Origin: Arthrobotrys musiformis
Taxonomy: Eukaryota; Ascomycota; Orbiliomycetes; Orbiliales; Orbiliaceae
DNA length: 64,000 nt
Assembly: GCA_036971715.1 (NCBI GenBank)
Contig: JAVHJL010000012.1
Span: 930,001 to 994,000 of the forward strand
Direction: 5' to 3'
Shown here: positions 1 to 9,830 of the stretch, in pieces
Numbering within the stretch: position 1 is the first letter of the stretch
Layout of the letters: the number at the start of each line of letters is the position of its first letter
Notes under the pieces: generated by a model
What the model saw: only the letters and a program-made list of their open reading frames with translations
The model's database searches: none
What the model was told of the DNA's origin: nothing
Position numbers and translations under genes: made by a program

Positions 1-560
1 GCTATCTGATTAATGAAAATTTCTCCCTGCGTCCTTTTCAAATTTGACATGATGACATTGTAGAGGGCTGTTAGATAGTCTGCCACCACATCCACAGGAC
101 TTTTATTGAAGGGATTATGTCTCATTCCTTCGACCATTGGAAATTCATCCTCCACCGATTCCAGTGTTTCGGTAAAAGAACCCTCAAGGTCGACATAATC
201 TTCCCCATTTTCTTGATTCTCATAGAAGCTATCCTCATCAAGGTCAAGCTTTGCCCATGCCAATCTAGCGAGGCCTGGGGGAATCAAATAACCCCAACGA
301 TAGGTCCCATCCGCACCATAAGCAATATCACTAGGACATTTAACTTCATCACGACGCTCTTTACCGGGCCAACGTCGGATTACTTTGATGTTATCAACGG
401 AATTTTGGGACGTATCGCCATGAGCACTTCCTGTTATCCCGGTGGTTAGCAAGGTGCATTTTCAATGTGGAATTTATCATAGCTACTTGCCACTATATGT
501 TGTTCCATAATCAAGCCCAACTACGATACGATGCTTCTGTAGGGCGCTCTTGGTAGCCAT
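1..560 (-). CDS. Hsp70-like ATPase-domain protein, 5' part (runs off left edge)
   Basis: Not in one frame: I assembled it from two exons. Exon 1 is 560-491, starting at ATG 560-558; exon 2 is 430-1 and continues outside the window. Exon 1 encodes GLDYGTTYSG at residues 15-24, the phosphate-1 loop of the Hsp70/actin ATPase superfamily, split by the intron at the last Gly. Exon 2 reads SAHGDTSQNS and then WPGKERRDEVKCPSDIAYG and WGYLIPPG. This layout is typical of the large fungal family of Hsp70-like proteins that keep only the nucleotide-binding domain. About 166 residues are visible and there is no signal peptide. Exon 2 has no stop, and the exon junction is phase-compatible (1+2). Family function is mostly unknown; ATP binding is expected from the motif, chaperone activity is not shown. 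The intron uses a GC donor. Confidence is high for the family and fair for the exact splice sites. Confidence 0.85.
431..490 (-). other. GC-AG intron of the Hsp70-like gene
   Basis: On the minus strand the intron starts GCAAGT at 490-485, has a branch-like TTGCTAACC, and ends ATAACAG at 431. No GT donor nearby keeps the conserved YSG motif in frame. At 60 nt it has normal fungal intron length. Confidence 0.75.
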
Positions 561-1857
561 TTTGAGGTTTGTATGAAGCTTTTTGAATGGTTATAGATGT
601 ATGATAGCAAGGTACATGCAGAAAGATGGCTATGGAAGGACTAGTTAAGCCCACTCTTGAATGGTAACTGTTACTAGTGGAAGGCGTGGTGAAGGTGAGA
701 ATTAGTGAATTCAATGGAGAGCTATTCTATTCCTCTGAGGCTTCCTTAAATACACAGATCGTGCACAACTATGCTGGCCATGCTAGCTACTCTTCCTGTC
801 CAGGTCACGTGTTACGTATTTGTCACGTGATTGTTCTGAGCGCCACGCTTCATGCCGGCCCTAAGGTTAGCGTGTCATCTCCGGTAGATATTGGGCAGAA
901 GAGTAGCCTCAACAGCAACGACTACAGAAAATTAATGGTAAAGAAGCTTACTGCAACGGGAAGCCATGTATGCGGCCAATCATATGCAAACTCGAAAGCT
1001 TGACGAATTGTCCGAATTAAGCTTACGCAAAAAGAAACCCCGCAAACGGCTCAACTAGCGTCATAAGGATTCCAAGATCCTTCGGATGAAAACACGGCTT
1101 TGTAATTTTGTTGTCGCGCAACTTATAACCGCAAAGCGCCATTTTCGGCGCCAAAGTGCCGATATTCCGGTGGGCGTTGAATAAAACGACATCAAATCCA
1201 GCTCACATTTCTCGTCCCGTGTCTCTCATTGGATTTTAAATACCGCCTGATCCATGCTGATACCACCTCGATAGCCCCCAGAGCTAAGAATCCAACGTCA
1301 ATTCAATAGCTGATTAAGCATGTTGACGTCGTAAAAGCTCGTGTTAACCGCTAATTCTTCGACAACAGGCACGTTATAATGCAAAGTTCCGAAGACTCAG
1401 ACAGGCGGCTGAAAGCTAAATGACAAATATTTGAGAGCGGGGTAGTTTTAGCTTATCGAGCAATTGTATGACGTGCGTGAAAGGACGTCGGGTGCTGGCT
1501 TTAGTTTCTAATATACGTCATGGTGATACATGTAGCTAGGCGAAGGATTTCGGGGGCACTGCGTTATGTCGAGCTTCTAATTCTGATATCATTTTGGATA
1601 TCAGACAGATAAATTGGAAAACTAGAAAAAATGCCTAAATATTTGGGACCTCTTAATTATTCAGTTTGGAAGACACCCAAGAATTTTTTTTCGTCGGAGA
1701 ACTAAAAAGTGCAATACGAAAAGCACCTTGACAAGAAAACGACTTTACTACTCCTATAAATCTACCAACTTGGGTCATTCACGGATTTCCTCTTCGTCAG
1801 TACTCAATCTATTTCTATAAACTTTTTTTTCTATCTTTCGATCGCCTTTTTGCTCGC
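561..1857. promoter_or_regulatory. Shared upstream region of two divergent genes
   Basis: No convincing gene is seen here. The stretch lies between the start of the minus-strand Hsp70-like gene and the plus-strand gene at 1858. It contains two CACGTG boxes (806-811, 824-829), CRE-like TGACGT motifs (1324-1330, 1469-1474, reverse at 1514-1520), a TATAAA at 1755-1760 about 100 bp before the proposed plus-strand ATG, and a pyrimidine-rich tract just before that ATG. These are common fungal promoter features; binding by any named factor is inference. Confidence 0.45.
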
Positions 1858-4625
1858 ATGCTTGACACCCTGCTGGACTGGATCGCAAGTATATTCGGTT
1901 CAAAAAAGGGGGATGCTAACACATCAATTTTACCTACGCCAAATTCGAATATGGACCAACGCAACGGCACGGTAAGCTATAATACATATCGAATCTGCTT
2001 TGTAATTTGAGAGGGGGTTCGCTGGGACTAACGGGCCTCCAATCGAAATCTAGAAATTTGCCTCAGGCCATGATATAGGGCACCAGGATTACATGCCCGG
2101 AGGTGGTCTACAGATCTATGGACATAGTGCCGTAGCCCTTAGGCCGAAGTACGTAGTATATCCTAAACTGTAGACGACATGTTTGCACAAAGCTTACCAA
2201 CATGAAAATATAGTGGCAGTTTTTCAAATATGTATGGGCAGGGTTCCAGCTCCCGTGAGAACTACGGATTGATTCACTTCGAGCTGGTGGATCAGTTCGA
2301 GTCTTCCCTAAACACGATCCGTGGAGTCTATGAACATTTGGGTAAACAAGTACGCCATTTTGAGAATAATTATCAGGATGTCCTCAAAGAACGCAATACC
2401 GTCGAGACTGAAAATAGAAAACTTGGCATCAAGGTAAAAGATTTAAAGGTGGAGGTAGCAGCTCTAAAGTCGGAATTAAACACCAACGTTGCTCAGCTAA
2501 GGGAACTGCAAGCCGACCATCTCAGAACCCCGAGTAGTAGAAAATTGCCACCTTCAAGTAGTACAATTTCTAATGAATTTGAAGACTTGGAGCGCATGAT
2601 CAAACATAATGTCTTCATGCGGTTGGCGCGATTGAATATTGAGGGTCCCTATATCAAGGCCCTCTCGCAACATCAGCCTTTCTTGGAGGCTGCAAAAGCT
2701 ATTATGGCCGACAATGTAACTTTCAGCGGTTTGGAAGTTGTAGGAGAACCCGAGAGAATGGGTTCGTTCCTGTGGCTTGTTCAAGGAGTCATTCACGACG
2801 TCTTATATGAAAAGATTATGAAGATCCACATGCTTGGTCTCAACGTTAATGAGTTACAAGTAATGAAGAAGATTTTAGACGTTATTACATTGAGTAAGTG
2901 CTCGTATCTCGAAAGATCAGAAAAACAAACTAACAAATTTACAGGCGAAAAATGCCAGGGGATCAGATCTGCACACGAATGGAGAGCGGACACTTACAGA
3001 CGGCTCGCATATTGGGCGGAAAATGTCAAGGAGCTCGAAAAGTACATCGAAGACTCACCAGCGATTGGTGAGATTAGACAGACCTTTGACGACCTCATTG
3101 GCGGCACAAAAGAGGCCATAAGAAGAATTTTTAAGCCGCTCTGTGATGAGAGTCCGGAAGGCAAGGGTTTCTCTCTTTTTATTGCGAAAATCGTTGATCG
3201 GGCGTTCCAATTCAATATTCTTATCGGTTCTCAGACCGCAAGGTACGAATTACATAGGGATGTTGGTAAAACGGATAATTTCAAATTCGTACCAGATCAT
3301 CTCAATGAAAGCACGGATGCTGCTAATAACTGGGCTGTGCCGTTATTCTATATTATCCCAGCGTTAGTCAAGACCTCGAGCGAAGACGGCGAAGTCTATG
3401 ATGTTCCGGAGCTACTAGTCGACGGGAAGATATATGCTCTATCCTTATCCAGCGACTCAGCTAAAGAAGAAAAAGTACCACCAGACGTTGCAGGAAATAC
3501 TATAATCCAGCCTGCCTCTACGTCCGATAGCGAAGATCTAGAGAACAAAGATACCGAAGCTATAACCAATGTTGAAATGTCTCAGGGTGCTGTAGCTAGG
3601 GCACAAAATGAGGTATTGAATAGGCCTCCACAACAGAATTATTATACAAGGTGTCTCTGACAGAATACTAAAGCCGTGGCATACAGATCGCCCCTGGGCC
3701 AAAGAGTCTTACTACGGATTCAAATATAAAACCAGTATGTGCAGATACTCTACAAAATACATCCAATCCAAATATACTGCAATTTCCTGAAATTATCCCT
3801 AAACAGGAACCGATCGTAATATCGACATGCAAAAGCATGAAAGGGTCGAGAAACCAAACGCCGAAGGGCGAGCCCAACGGTGTCACTATCCCAACAGCCT
3901 CCACCAGCAACGAGAACAACACACCCGAGAAGACCTTCAATATGGCGAGCCAGTTAAGCTCAGGAGGCAAAGATGCCGAGCATCAAGAAAAATCCACAAA
4001 GGCAGACCAAGCAATAGCAGGGCCAGGGAGCCTACAACTCCAATCTCAAGCTGCCCAGAAGAGCCTAAAAGAGCCGCTGGGGGGCTTGCACAGCAGCGAG
4101 GACTCGCTGTCGTCGGAAAGGAGTTTCCAGAATCTAGAAGCCCACCCGACAGAAATTCAAGCCTCCTCAATCATGCCCAATACCCCATTGATCACGGAAG
4201 CCGCCCTTCTCCAACAAGAGACCTTGGCGGCCATTCCACAATCTCAATCTCTCTTTCGGGCTGTAGTGGAAACCGAATCCGCCCCTCCCCGAATGCAACC
4301 CCAGCATCTAGCAACCCCAGCATCGCATACAATACTGGCAGCAAGCGAAGTGGAGAAGACCTCCTACCCCCAAGTACCGTTTGGAATTCAGCCGCAACCC
4401 CTACTCGAACTTCCGACGCCGTCAATATCTCAAAACCACGATCTAACTTCGCAGGGAGAGTCAGAGCATTGGCAGCTCGGTTCTGAGCCTACGAATAGTG
4501 ACAGTGAGGCCTCAACAATACACCCCCCACATCAGCGCCGGGCGAATGAAGCTAAAAAGCAGCGCCGTGGGAAAAAACGTTCCAATCGTGGCAAGAACCG
4601 ACGACGAAAAGGAAGTCGACATTGA
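1858..4625 (+). CDS. Unknown protein with coiled coil and basic C-terminus, five-exon model
   Basis: I do not recognise this gene. The longest open stretch is 2230-3660, but splice signals suggest a larger gene: exons 1858-1971, 2054-2148, 2214-2893, 2945-3612 and 3687-4625. Intron 1 has GTAAGC, CTAAC (2028-2032) and TAG; intron 2 has GTACGT and ATAG; intron 3 is 51 nt and therefore readable through (GTAAGT, CTAAC 2930-2934, ACAG); intron 4 has a weaker GTATTG donor, ACTAAAG and ACAG. All phases match, giving 831 codons before the stop. Residues about 111-168 look like a coiled coil. The middle is a folded-looking mixed region. The last roughly 300 residues are rich in Ser, Pro and Gln and end in a Lys/Arg-rich tail suggestive of a nuclear or nucleolar signal. 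Exons 3-4 are well supported; exons 1-2 and the join to exon 5 are inference, and exon 5 could be a separate gene. Confidence 0.6.
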
Positions 4626-5020
4626 GACGGCCGGGTAGTTTATATTCAGGAGTATATTTTGCTCGAATAGTGTGTTTTAGTAGTCAATAGGTAATTGAGT
4701 AATTTACGTGACATTTCCTGAGTCGTCCGGGCTTCTGGCTTCTTGTATTAATTATATATATTAACTGTACTTTTGTTGTTGAGGCTGCTCTTATCCGGTA
4801 TGTATCGGAGTTAACGTGCCATCCTTATGGCCGACATCAAGCGTGAGCCACAGGATGCATCACGTGAATATACAATCACGTGACCCCCGGTGTGAGGGAG
4901 CCAGCGTTGTTGTGTAACCAGTTCATATATTTAAGGAAGCCTCGGGGGCACAGGATATATCTCCACCGAACGCACTAGTCCTCATCTTCATAATACCCTT
5001 CTCTAACCTATAGTTTTAAT
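4626..5020. promoter_or_regulatory. 3' flank followed by promoter-like sequence with no gene after it
   Basis: After the stop codon comes AT-rich 3'-UTR-like sequence. Then two CACGTG boxes (4861-4866, 4877-4882), a TATATTTAA-type element near 4926-4934 and a C/T-rich leader look like a plus-strand fungal promoter and 5' UTR. Instead of a gene, the AT-rich repeat block begins at about 5021. A promoter cut from its gene by transposon insertion is possible; it could also be chance. Confidence 0.3.
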
Positions 5021-5164
5021 CGGAACCACCAGTGGTTCCAATTTTTTGATTGGTCGGAAGGCCTGTTTTTTGCCTAATACAGTAACCCAAAAGATGGCAA
5101 ACACCCCAAAAAATGAAAATTAAAATCACTAATGATTCCAATTTTTTAATTAACCAGAAAGTCC
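5021..5164 (+). repeat. 43-bp direct repeat, 100 bp apart, differing almost only by transitions
   Basis: 5021-5063 and 5121-5163 align without gaps at an offset of exactly 100 bp. Nearly all mismatches are C-to-T or G-to-A in the second copy, as expected if that copy was hit by RIP or cytosine deamination. The first copy contains an 8-bp inverted repeat, GGAACCAC/GTGGTTCC. Confidence 0.6.
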
Positions 5165-6120
5165 AAACAAACCAAACAAACACCATCTGAAATAAATTAC
5201 ATTATACACCAAGAAAACAAAAAAAAAAATTCCATACTATAAATACATTAGGGTTTTTTTTCCTTATATTAGTTTGTTCATTTATTTGTTTATTCTTATT
5301 CTTTTCATTCCTAATTTTTATTCCCAACCAAAAAAATAATAATAACAAAATTTAATTATATTAATTAACTATATCAATTATATTTAAATAGATTTATTAC
5401 ATATATATTCTTTTTTATTACAAAAAAATTATAAATATATTTATTTTATAGTAAATTAAATTTTCATGTTTTATATTTATATTTATAATATTTGAAAATC
5501 TAAAATTTATTTTTAATATATATAATATATCATAGAAAATAAAAATAAATTGTTTGTTTACATATAATAAAGAATTATAATAAATAATATACACTATTTA
5601 CAACATAATAATTCTACTAAACAAATTAAACCATTATCTTTAAAATACAAAATTACATAATAAAGTATCTATAATAATTCAAAATAAATAAACTAAAAAG
5701 TATAAAAACCTATAAATTATAAATTTTAAAAAAATAATATATTAGTCAAATAATTAAAAGAAATTAATAATACTAAAAATTATTAAATATTTTTAATATT
5801 AAAATTATATTTTAAAATTTTGTTCACTTAAAACTTAGTATACACATTATATAAAAAACCATAATATCAAAGATAATATAAAGTGGTTGTAAAAGTTTGC
5901 TATTAAAATAACTATAAAAAAAAAAATACTAATTAATTTTAAATATAAATTATATTTAAAATATTTAATTTATATTATTATTATTTTTTAATATATAAGC
6001 AATTAAGAATAAATATAATAAAAAACCAAAATTTTAATTTTTCTAATAATTTTTAAAAAAAAGAAAATATAGTATATATAAATATAAATAAATTATTTAT
6101 TTAAATTATAAAATAAAAAG
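5165..6120. repeat. AT-rich degraded repeat, identity uncertain
   Basis: This stretch is very AT-rich with no open frame. Parts near 5990-6120 could be a continuation of the minus-strand LINE relic that follows, but similarity is too weak by eye to claim. Nothing else is recognised. Confidence 0.4.
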
Positions 6121-7534
6121 AATAAAATCAAACTTATATTATATTAATTATAAATTTTTTATTTTCTGTTTTTCATTTGTTCTGGATTTAGAAACTAATT
6201 AAATAACAATTATAATTTAATAATTATTTAAATAAATTATTAAATCTTTCTGATATAATTTCATAAGTCTTTTTTAAATATAGAAAATTAATTCTATCTA
6301 ATCTTAATACTTTTTTAAAATTAAATTAAAAAATAGTTTTTTTAATTTTATTATTTCTTATCTTTTTCTATTTAATTAACTTTTTGTTAATTATTATTTT
6401 TATTAATAACAATATATTTATTATTTTTATATAATTTAGTGGTTTTGAAAATGATATTTTTTTTTAATATTTTTGCCTTATTTTTAAAATTAAGAGTATT
6501 ATTGTTTTTATAAATTAAATTTAGTATTTTTTGGATTTTTCTAAGTTTAAAACATTGAGTATAAGGAATATTTCTTTATCTTTTATATTTTTTAGAAAAT
6601 TAGTTTAAAATTTTTCCTTAAAAAATCTAATTTGTTTTAAATGTTTATTTTTTTTTATTTTAAATAATTCTTAATTTTATTAAATTTTATTTAATTTCCA
6701 TATCCTTTTTTATTGTAATATCCTTTTTTTTGTTTTATTTATTTTTTATTTTACCAAATTTTTGATTTTAATATTATTTTTAAAATTAATATAAACTTTT
6801 CTACTACCAAAATTATATTTTTTTAAACAAAATATTACAACTTTTAAATTATTTTTTAAATTTTTTTTTTTTATAGAAAAGTAAATTTTTCCATAAATTA
6901 TTTTTATTTAAATTTTTCTTTAAATTTAATAATTTTTCTTTAAAAATTTTTTAATTAATTTTATTTTAATTGAATTTATTATTTAATAAAAAATTATTTA
7001 TTAAATTGTTTTTTTAGTTTTGTTTTAATTAAAATTATTTTATAATTAAATTAATAATTATAAAAAATAAATTAGCAATTAAAGATCCAAACTTATTATT
7101 TTTTCTAACATTATAATATATTAGTATACCAATTTTATTTATTAATTATAGATTTTTATCAATTCCATTATTTTTTCTATTTTTAAATTTAATTTAATTT
7201 TAGAATTCCATAAATAATAATAAGTATTAAAGTTTTTAATTAATAATATTTTTTTAATACGGTAATCTTTAATTTTGTTAATTTATTGTATATTCACCAT
7301 TTTTTATATATTATAGATATTAATAAATTTGATTTCCCCAAATTTATTTAATTTAAAATTAATAATTTAACAATTTTTGTTTTTAATTAAATCTTTTTGA
7401 TTTATAATTTTATAAATTAAGTTCTTTTTTATAAAAATAATATTTTCATTTTTGTTAATATTTAAATTTGAAAAAATTGGCTGAAATCTTTAATATATAA
7501 TCATAGTATTTTTCTTTAAAAAACTATAGTTTTT

Positions 7535-8243
7535 TTTTTTTTTTTTTTTTATTCCAAAGGAGGTGTGGCCTAGTGGGTGTGATGCTAGGCCTGGAAACAG
7601 GTTTCCCCAGCCTGTGTGGGTTCGATTCCTACCACCTCCACACTATTTTGCAAATTAATTTTCGGGGTTTTATTTCTTTTACCCGAAAATAAATGCAAAA
7701 AGAAACAACTTACTAGTTTTACACCAACTATAGTTGTACTTTGATGTGTTTGACATCTAAGTTTATTTTAAGAGGTGTTGTGTTTTGTTGTATTCCGCGC
7801 GCAACACATTTAAAATGATCATCAGACAGTAGTTCTACTACTATAAAATAGAAGTAGTTCTACTACTTAAAAATAGAAAACAGCCTGGTTCCTGTTTTAA
7901 ATTTAGAACTGGACTTCCGTTACAGAAGTATAAAAAGTAATAATCTTAAGAAATATATCTATAATTAGAACCCACACTTGTGGATTGTTCTGAATATAGT
8001 AATTTCTAATATTACATCAAAGTGGATGGGTAAAAACAACAGATATACGGCGCATTCTCTACTAAATTGGAATTTACTGTAGATAGATTCTAAAAATAGT
8101 CCCGAAAATCTCCAATATCCTAAATCATGTAAAGATTCTGGCTTGTATTCACTTCTTTCATGTTATCATCTATAATTAGATATCTACAATCCGCCATAAC
8201 CGAAAGGTTGCATGCGTGTATGATAAATAATAATAATAATAAT
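7535..8243 (+). mobile_element. SINE-like element with tRNA-Ser-like head and LINE-derived tail
   Basis: A 709-bp insertion is flanked by a 13-bp direct repeat, AACTATAGTTTTT, at 7522-7534 and 8244-8256, interpreted as a target-site duplication. The head (7559-7639) resembles tRNA-Ser with perfect A and B boxes, an internal Pol III promoter. The 3' end matches the LINE 3' end in two blocks: 8007-8058 (LINE 18873-18924) and 8190-8243 (LINE about 19092-19150), ending in (TAA)n. It has no coding capacity. A tRNA-type head with a tail shared with an autonomous LINE is the known design of SINEs copied by a partner LINE. The body between (7640-8006) is unlike anything else here. It shows no RIP-like depletion of C/G. 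Confidence 0.8.
7559..7639 (+). pseudogene. tRNA-Ser-like SINE head
   Basis: The acceptor stem GGAGGTG/CACCTCC pairs perfectly (7559-7565 with 7633-7639). The A box TGGCCTAGTGG is at 7566-7576 and the B box GGTTCGATTCC at 7619-7629. The T stem pairs GTGGG with CCTAC. A CTGGAAA loop (anticodon GGA, Ser) and a long variable region are visible, but the anticodon stem does not pair, so it is unlikely to be a working tRNA. Confidence 0.75.
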
Positions 8244-8450
8244 AACTATAGTTTTTATAGGAAAATTAAATCTATTTTATTATAATTTAATATAAAATTT
8301 AAAATTAATTGTATTATATTTGTAGATTTTTTATAATTATGTTATATTATTTTTAAAATATTTTTATTCATTTAAAGTAATATTTTGTTTTTTATTTTTA
8401 AAGTGTAAGCAATTTTTTACCCCATATTTATTTTTATAATTAATATAACG

Positions 8451-9055
8451 TTTTGGATCGGGAAGAGGACCAGACGCAGAAGAGGACCAACAAAAAGTAG
8501 GTAGGAGCGTAGGTAGGAGCGTAGGTTCTATAGAACCTTCTACGGAGGTAATGCTGATCCCCGACGTGGGTTTCAATTGAATTGTATGTTATAAAGAACG
8601 GAGATATATTCAAACTGGGCCACTTTAAAAGGTTCCTTTTTTCTTTTTCTTTTTTTTTTTTTTTTTTTTTCAGGGGGGGGGGGGGAATTTGAAAGTGCAT
8701 GGATGTGTCCAAGAACTCTCAAGATGCCTAGAAATTTCTAGGGGTACTACTTGATGATATTCGGGTCTGTGCGTGTAGGGTGCAGCTGGCGTTGAATTCT
8801 GATCTCTATTGATTTCTTTTTTAATAATTTAAAAAAAAATTATAGAAAATCTTATTAATTAATTTATAATATTTCAAAATTAATATCATATATTTTATTT
8901 TGAAATTAAAATAAAAATTTGAACTTTGTTTATTTTTTGTAAAAAATTTATATTCAAAATTTTGTTGGTTTTTCTTGGCTGTCCTGTTTTGTGAGAGTGG
9001 GTGGAGAAGGTACCTGTGCAGAGGGGTGGCAGCCATTATGACGGTCCATGGGATA
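8451..9055. other. Intergenic sequence between transposons
   Basis: No gene is seen. It holds a twice-repeated GTAGGTAGGAGC (8497-8522), a palindrome GGTTCTATAGAACC near 8532, a long T run followed by 13 G (about 8645-8685), a 16-bp palindrome CCTAGAAATTTCTAGG at about 8728-8743, and an AT-rich patch (8820-8960). Confidence 0.5.
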
Positions 9056-9551
9056 CTATTCTCACACCCCCGCTTCGTGGCGTTCTAATTTACACCCATG
9101 ATATCGTCCATATTCAGTAAGAAGACTAGTTTGACACAACAAACTTTCTACTTTCAGAGAATATTTCTGTTTGATACGATAAACTTACTGTTTTCAGACG
9201 ATACACTTCACAAATACAAACACAACTTGAACATCGTCACGTCGATCGTCAAATCAAAATCATGCAAACGAGCGTCAAACTATTAATTTATTTTATAAAT
9301 TTAAAGACGCGTTCGTAGACGTGTTTGTAGACGTGCTCATAGACGTTTCGTAGACGTTTTCGTTGTGTTTGTCGTGTTTGCAGAAGCGTTTGTAGACGTT
9401 TGTAGACGTTTATACGCGTCGACTTTGTAGATGTTTCGAATTTCAACTCTGAAATTCTGAAATTAGGTGTGGGACCCCCAGACTAGAAATCCAAATTTGG
9501 ACGATAGCATGGGTGTGAATTAACGCCACAAAACGGGGTGTGAGAATAGTA
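9056..9551. mobile_element. MITE with ~50-bp terminal inverted repeats and TA target duplication
   Basis: The left end starts CTATTCTCACACCCC and continues to about 9110. The right end (about 9498-9551) is its reverse complement with a few mismatches (GGACGATA...GGGGTGTGAGAATAG). A TA dinucleotide flanks both sides (9054-9055 and 9552-9553), as for Tc1/mariner-type elements. At 496 bp with no transposase frame, it is non-autonomous. The interior has two diverged copies of a GTTTGAyACrAyAAACTT motif (near 9130 and 9170) and many copies of GTAGACGTTT-like words (9305-9425). Confidence 0.8.
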
Positions 9552-9553
9552 TA

Positions 9554-9830
9554 GCTCTTTTTTTACGTACCCACAGCTTGAAGAGTCCCTGCTAATATAT
9601 ATATATAGCTGGGAGACCAGTTCGAGCCTAATAATTCTTAATTGGGAGGGTCCATCGATATTTACCGTTCAGATACAGCCTAGCTTAGCGCGTTTTTCGA
9701 GTTGGACCTATTCTTCCGCCAAAACAGACAATACAAGTCTCTATCATTCTTGTTTCCTTTAACGTACACCCCCTCTATTAGCGAAGCTATCGGAATTTTA
9801 AAATATTTACCAATCGCTTTAAATACGAAC
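9554..9830 (+). promoter_or_regulatory. Upstream region of the coiled-coil gene
   Basis: A TATATATATATAG run near 9595-9607 lies about 225 bp before the ATG at 9831, followed by a C/T-rich stretch. The preceding frame is open back to 9702 but has no ATG before 9831, so this is treated as leader. Confidence 0.4.

Larger units (their letters stand above)
6121..8450 (-). mobile_element. RIP-degraded LINE relic, interrupted by a SINE-like insertion
   Basis: Read on the minus strand, the sequence follows the intact LINE of this window from the ORF1 zinc-knuckle end (8450) through the endonuclease and into the reverse transcriptase (near 6121). Most C/G positions are changed to T/A. For example 6265-6420 follows the intact minus-strand copy at 20627-20785. 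An internal deletion lies near 6198, skipping about 170 bp of RT. Stops occur in all frames. The relic is split at 7522-8256 by a younger element. Confidence 0.8.

Noticed and set aside
117..449. 110-aa plus-strand frame
   Set aside because: Antisense to the Hsp70-like exon 2, whose protein is recognisable.
677..1003. 108-aa plus-strand frame upstream of the Hsp70-like gene
   Set aside because: No recognisable composition or motif, no codon bias, and it lies in what looks like a two-way promoter region.
7559..7639. Functional tRNA-Ser gene
   Set aside because: The anticodon stem does not pair, and the sequence continues directly into a repeat body with a LINE-like tail; better explained as a SINE head.
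9702..9830. Extra 43 N-terminal residues on the coiled-coil protein
   Set aside because: The longer frame opens on TTG, which is not a plausible start in a fungal nuclear gene; the first ATG is 9831.
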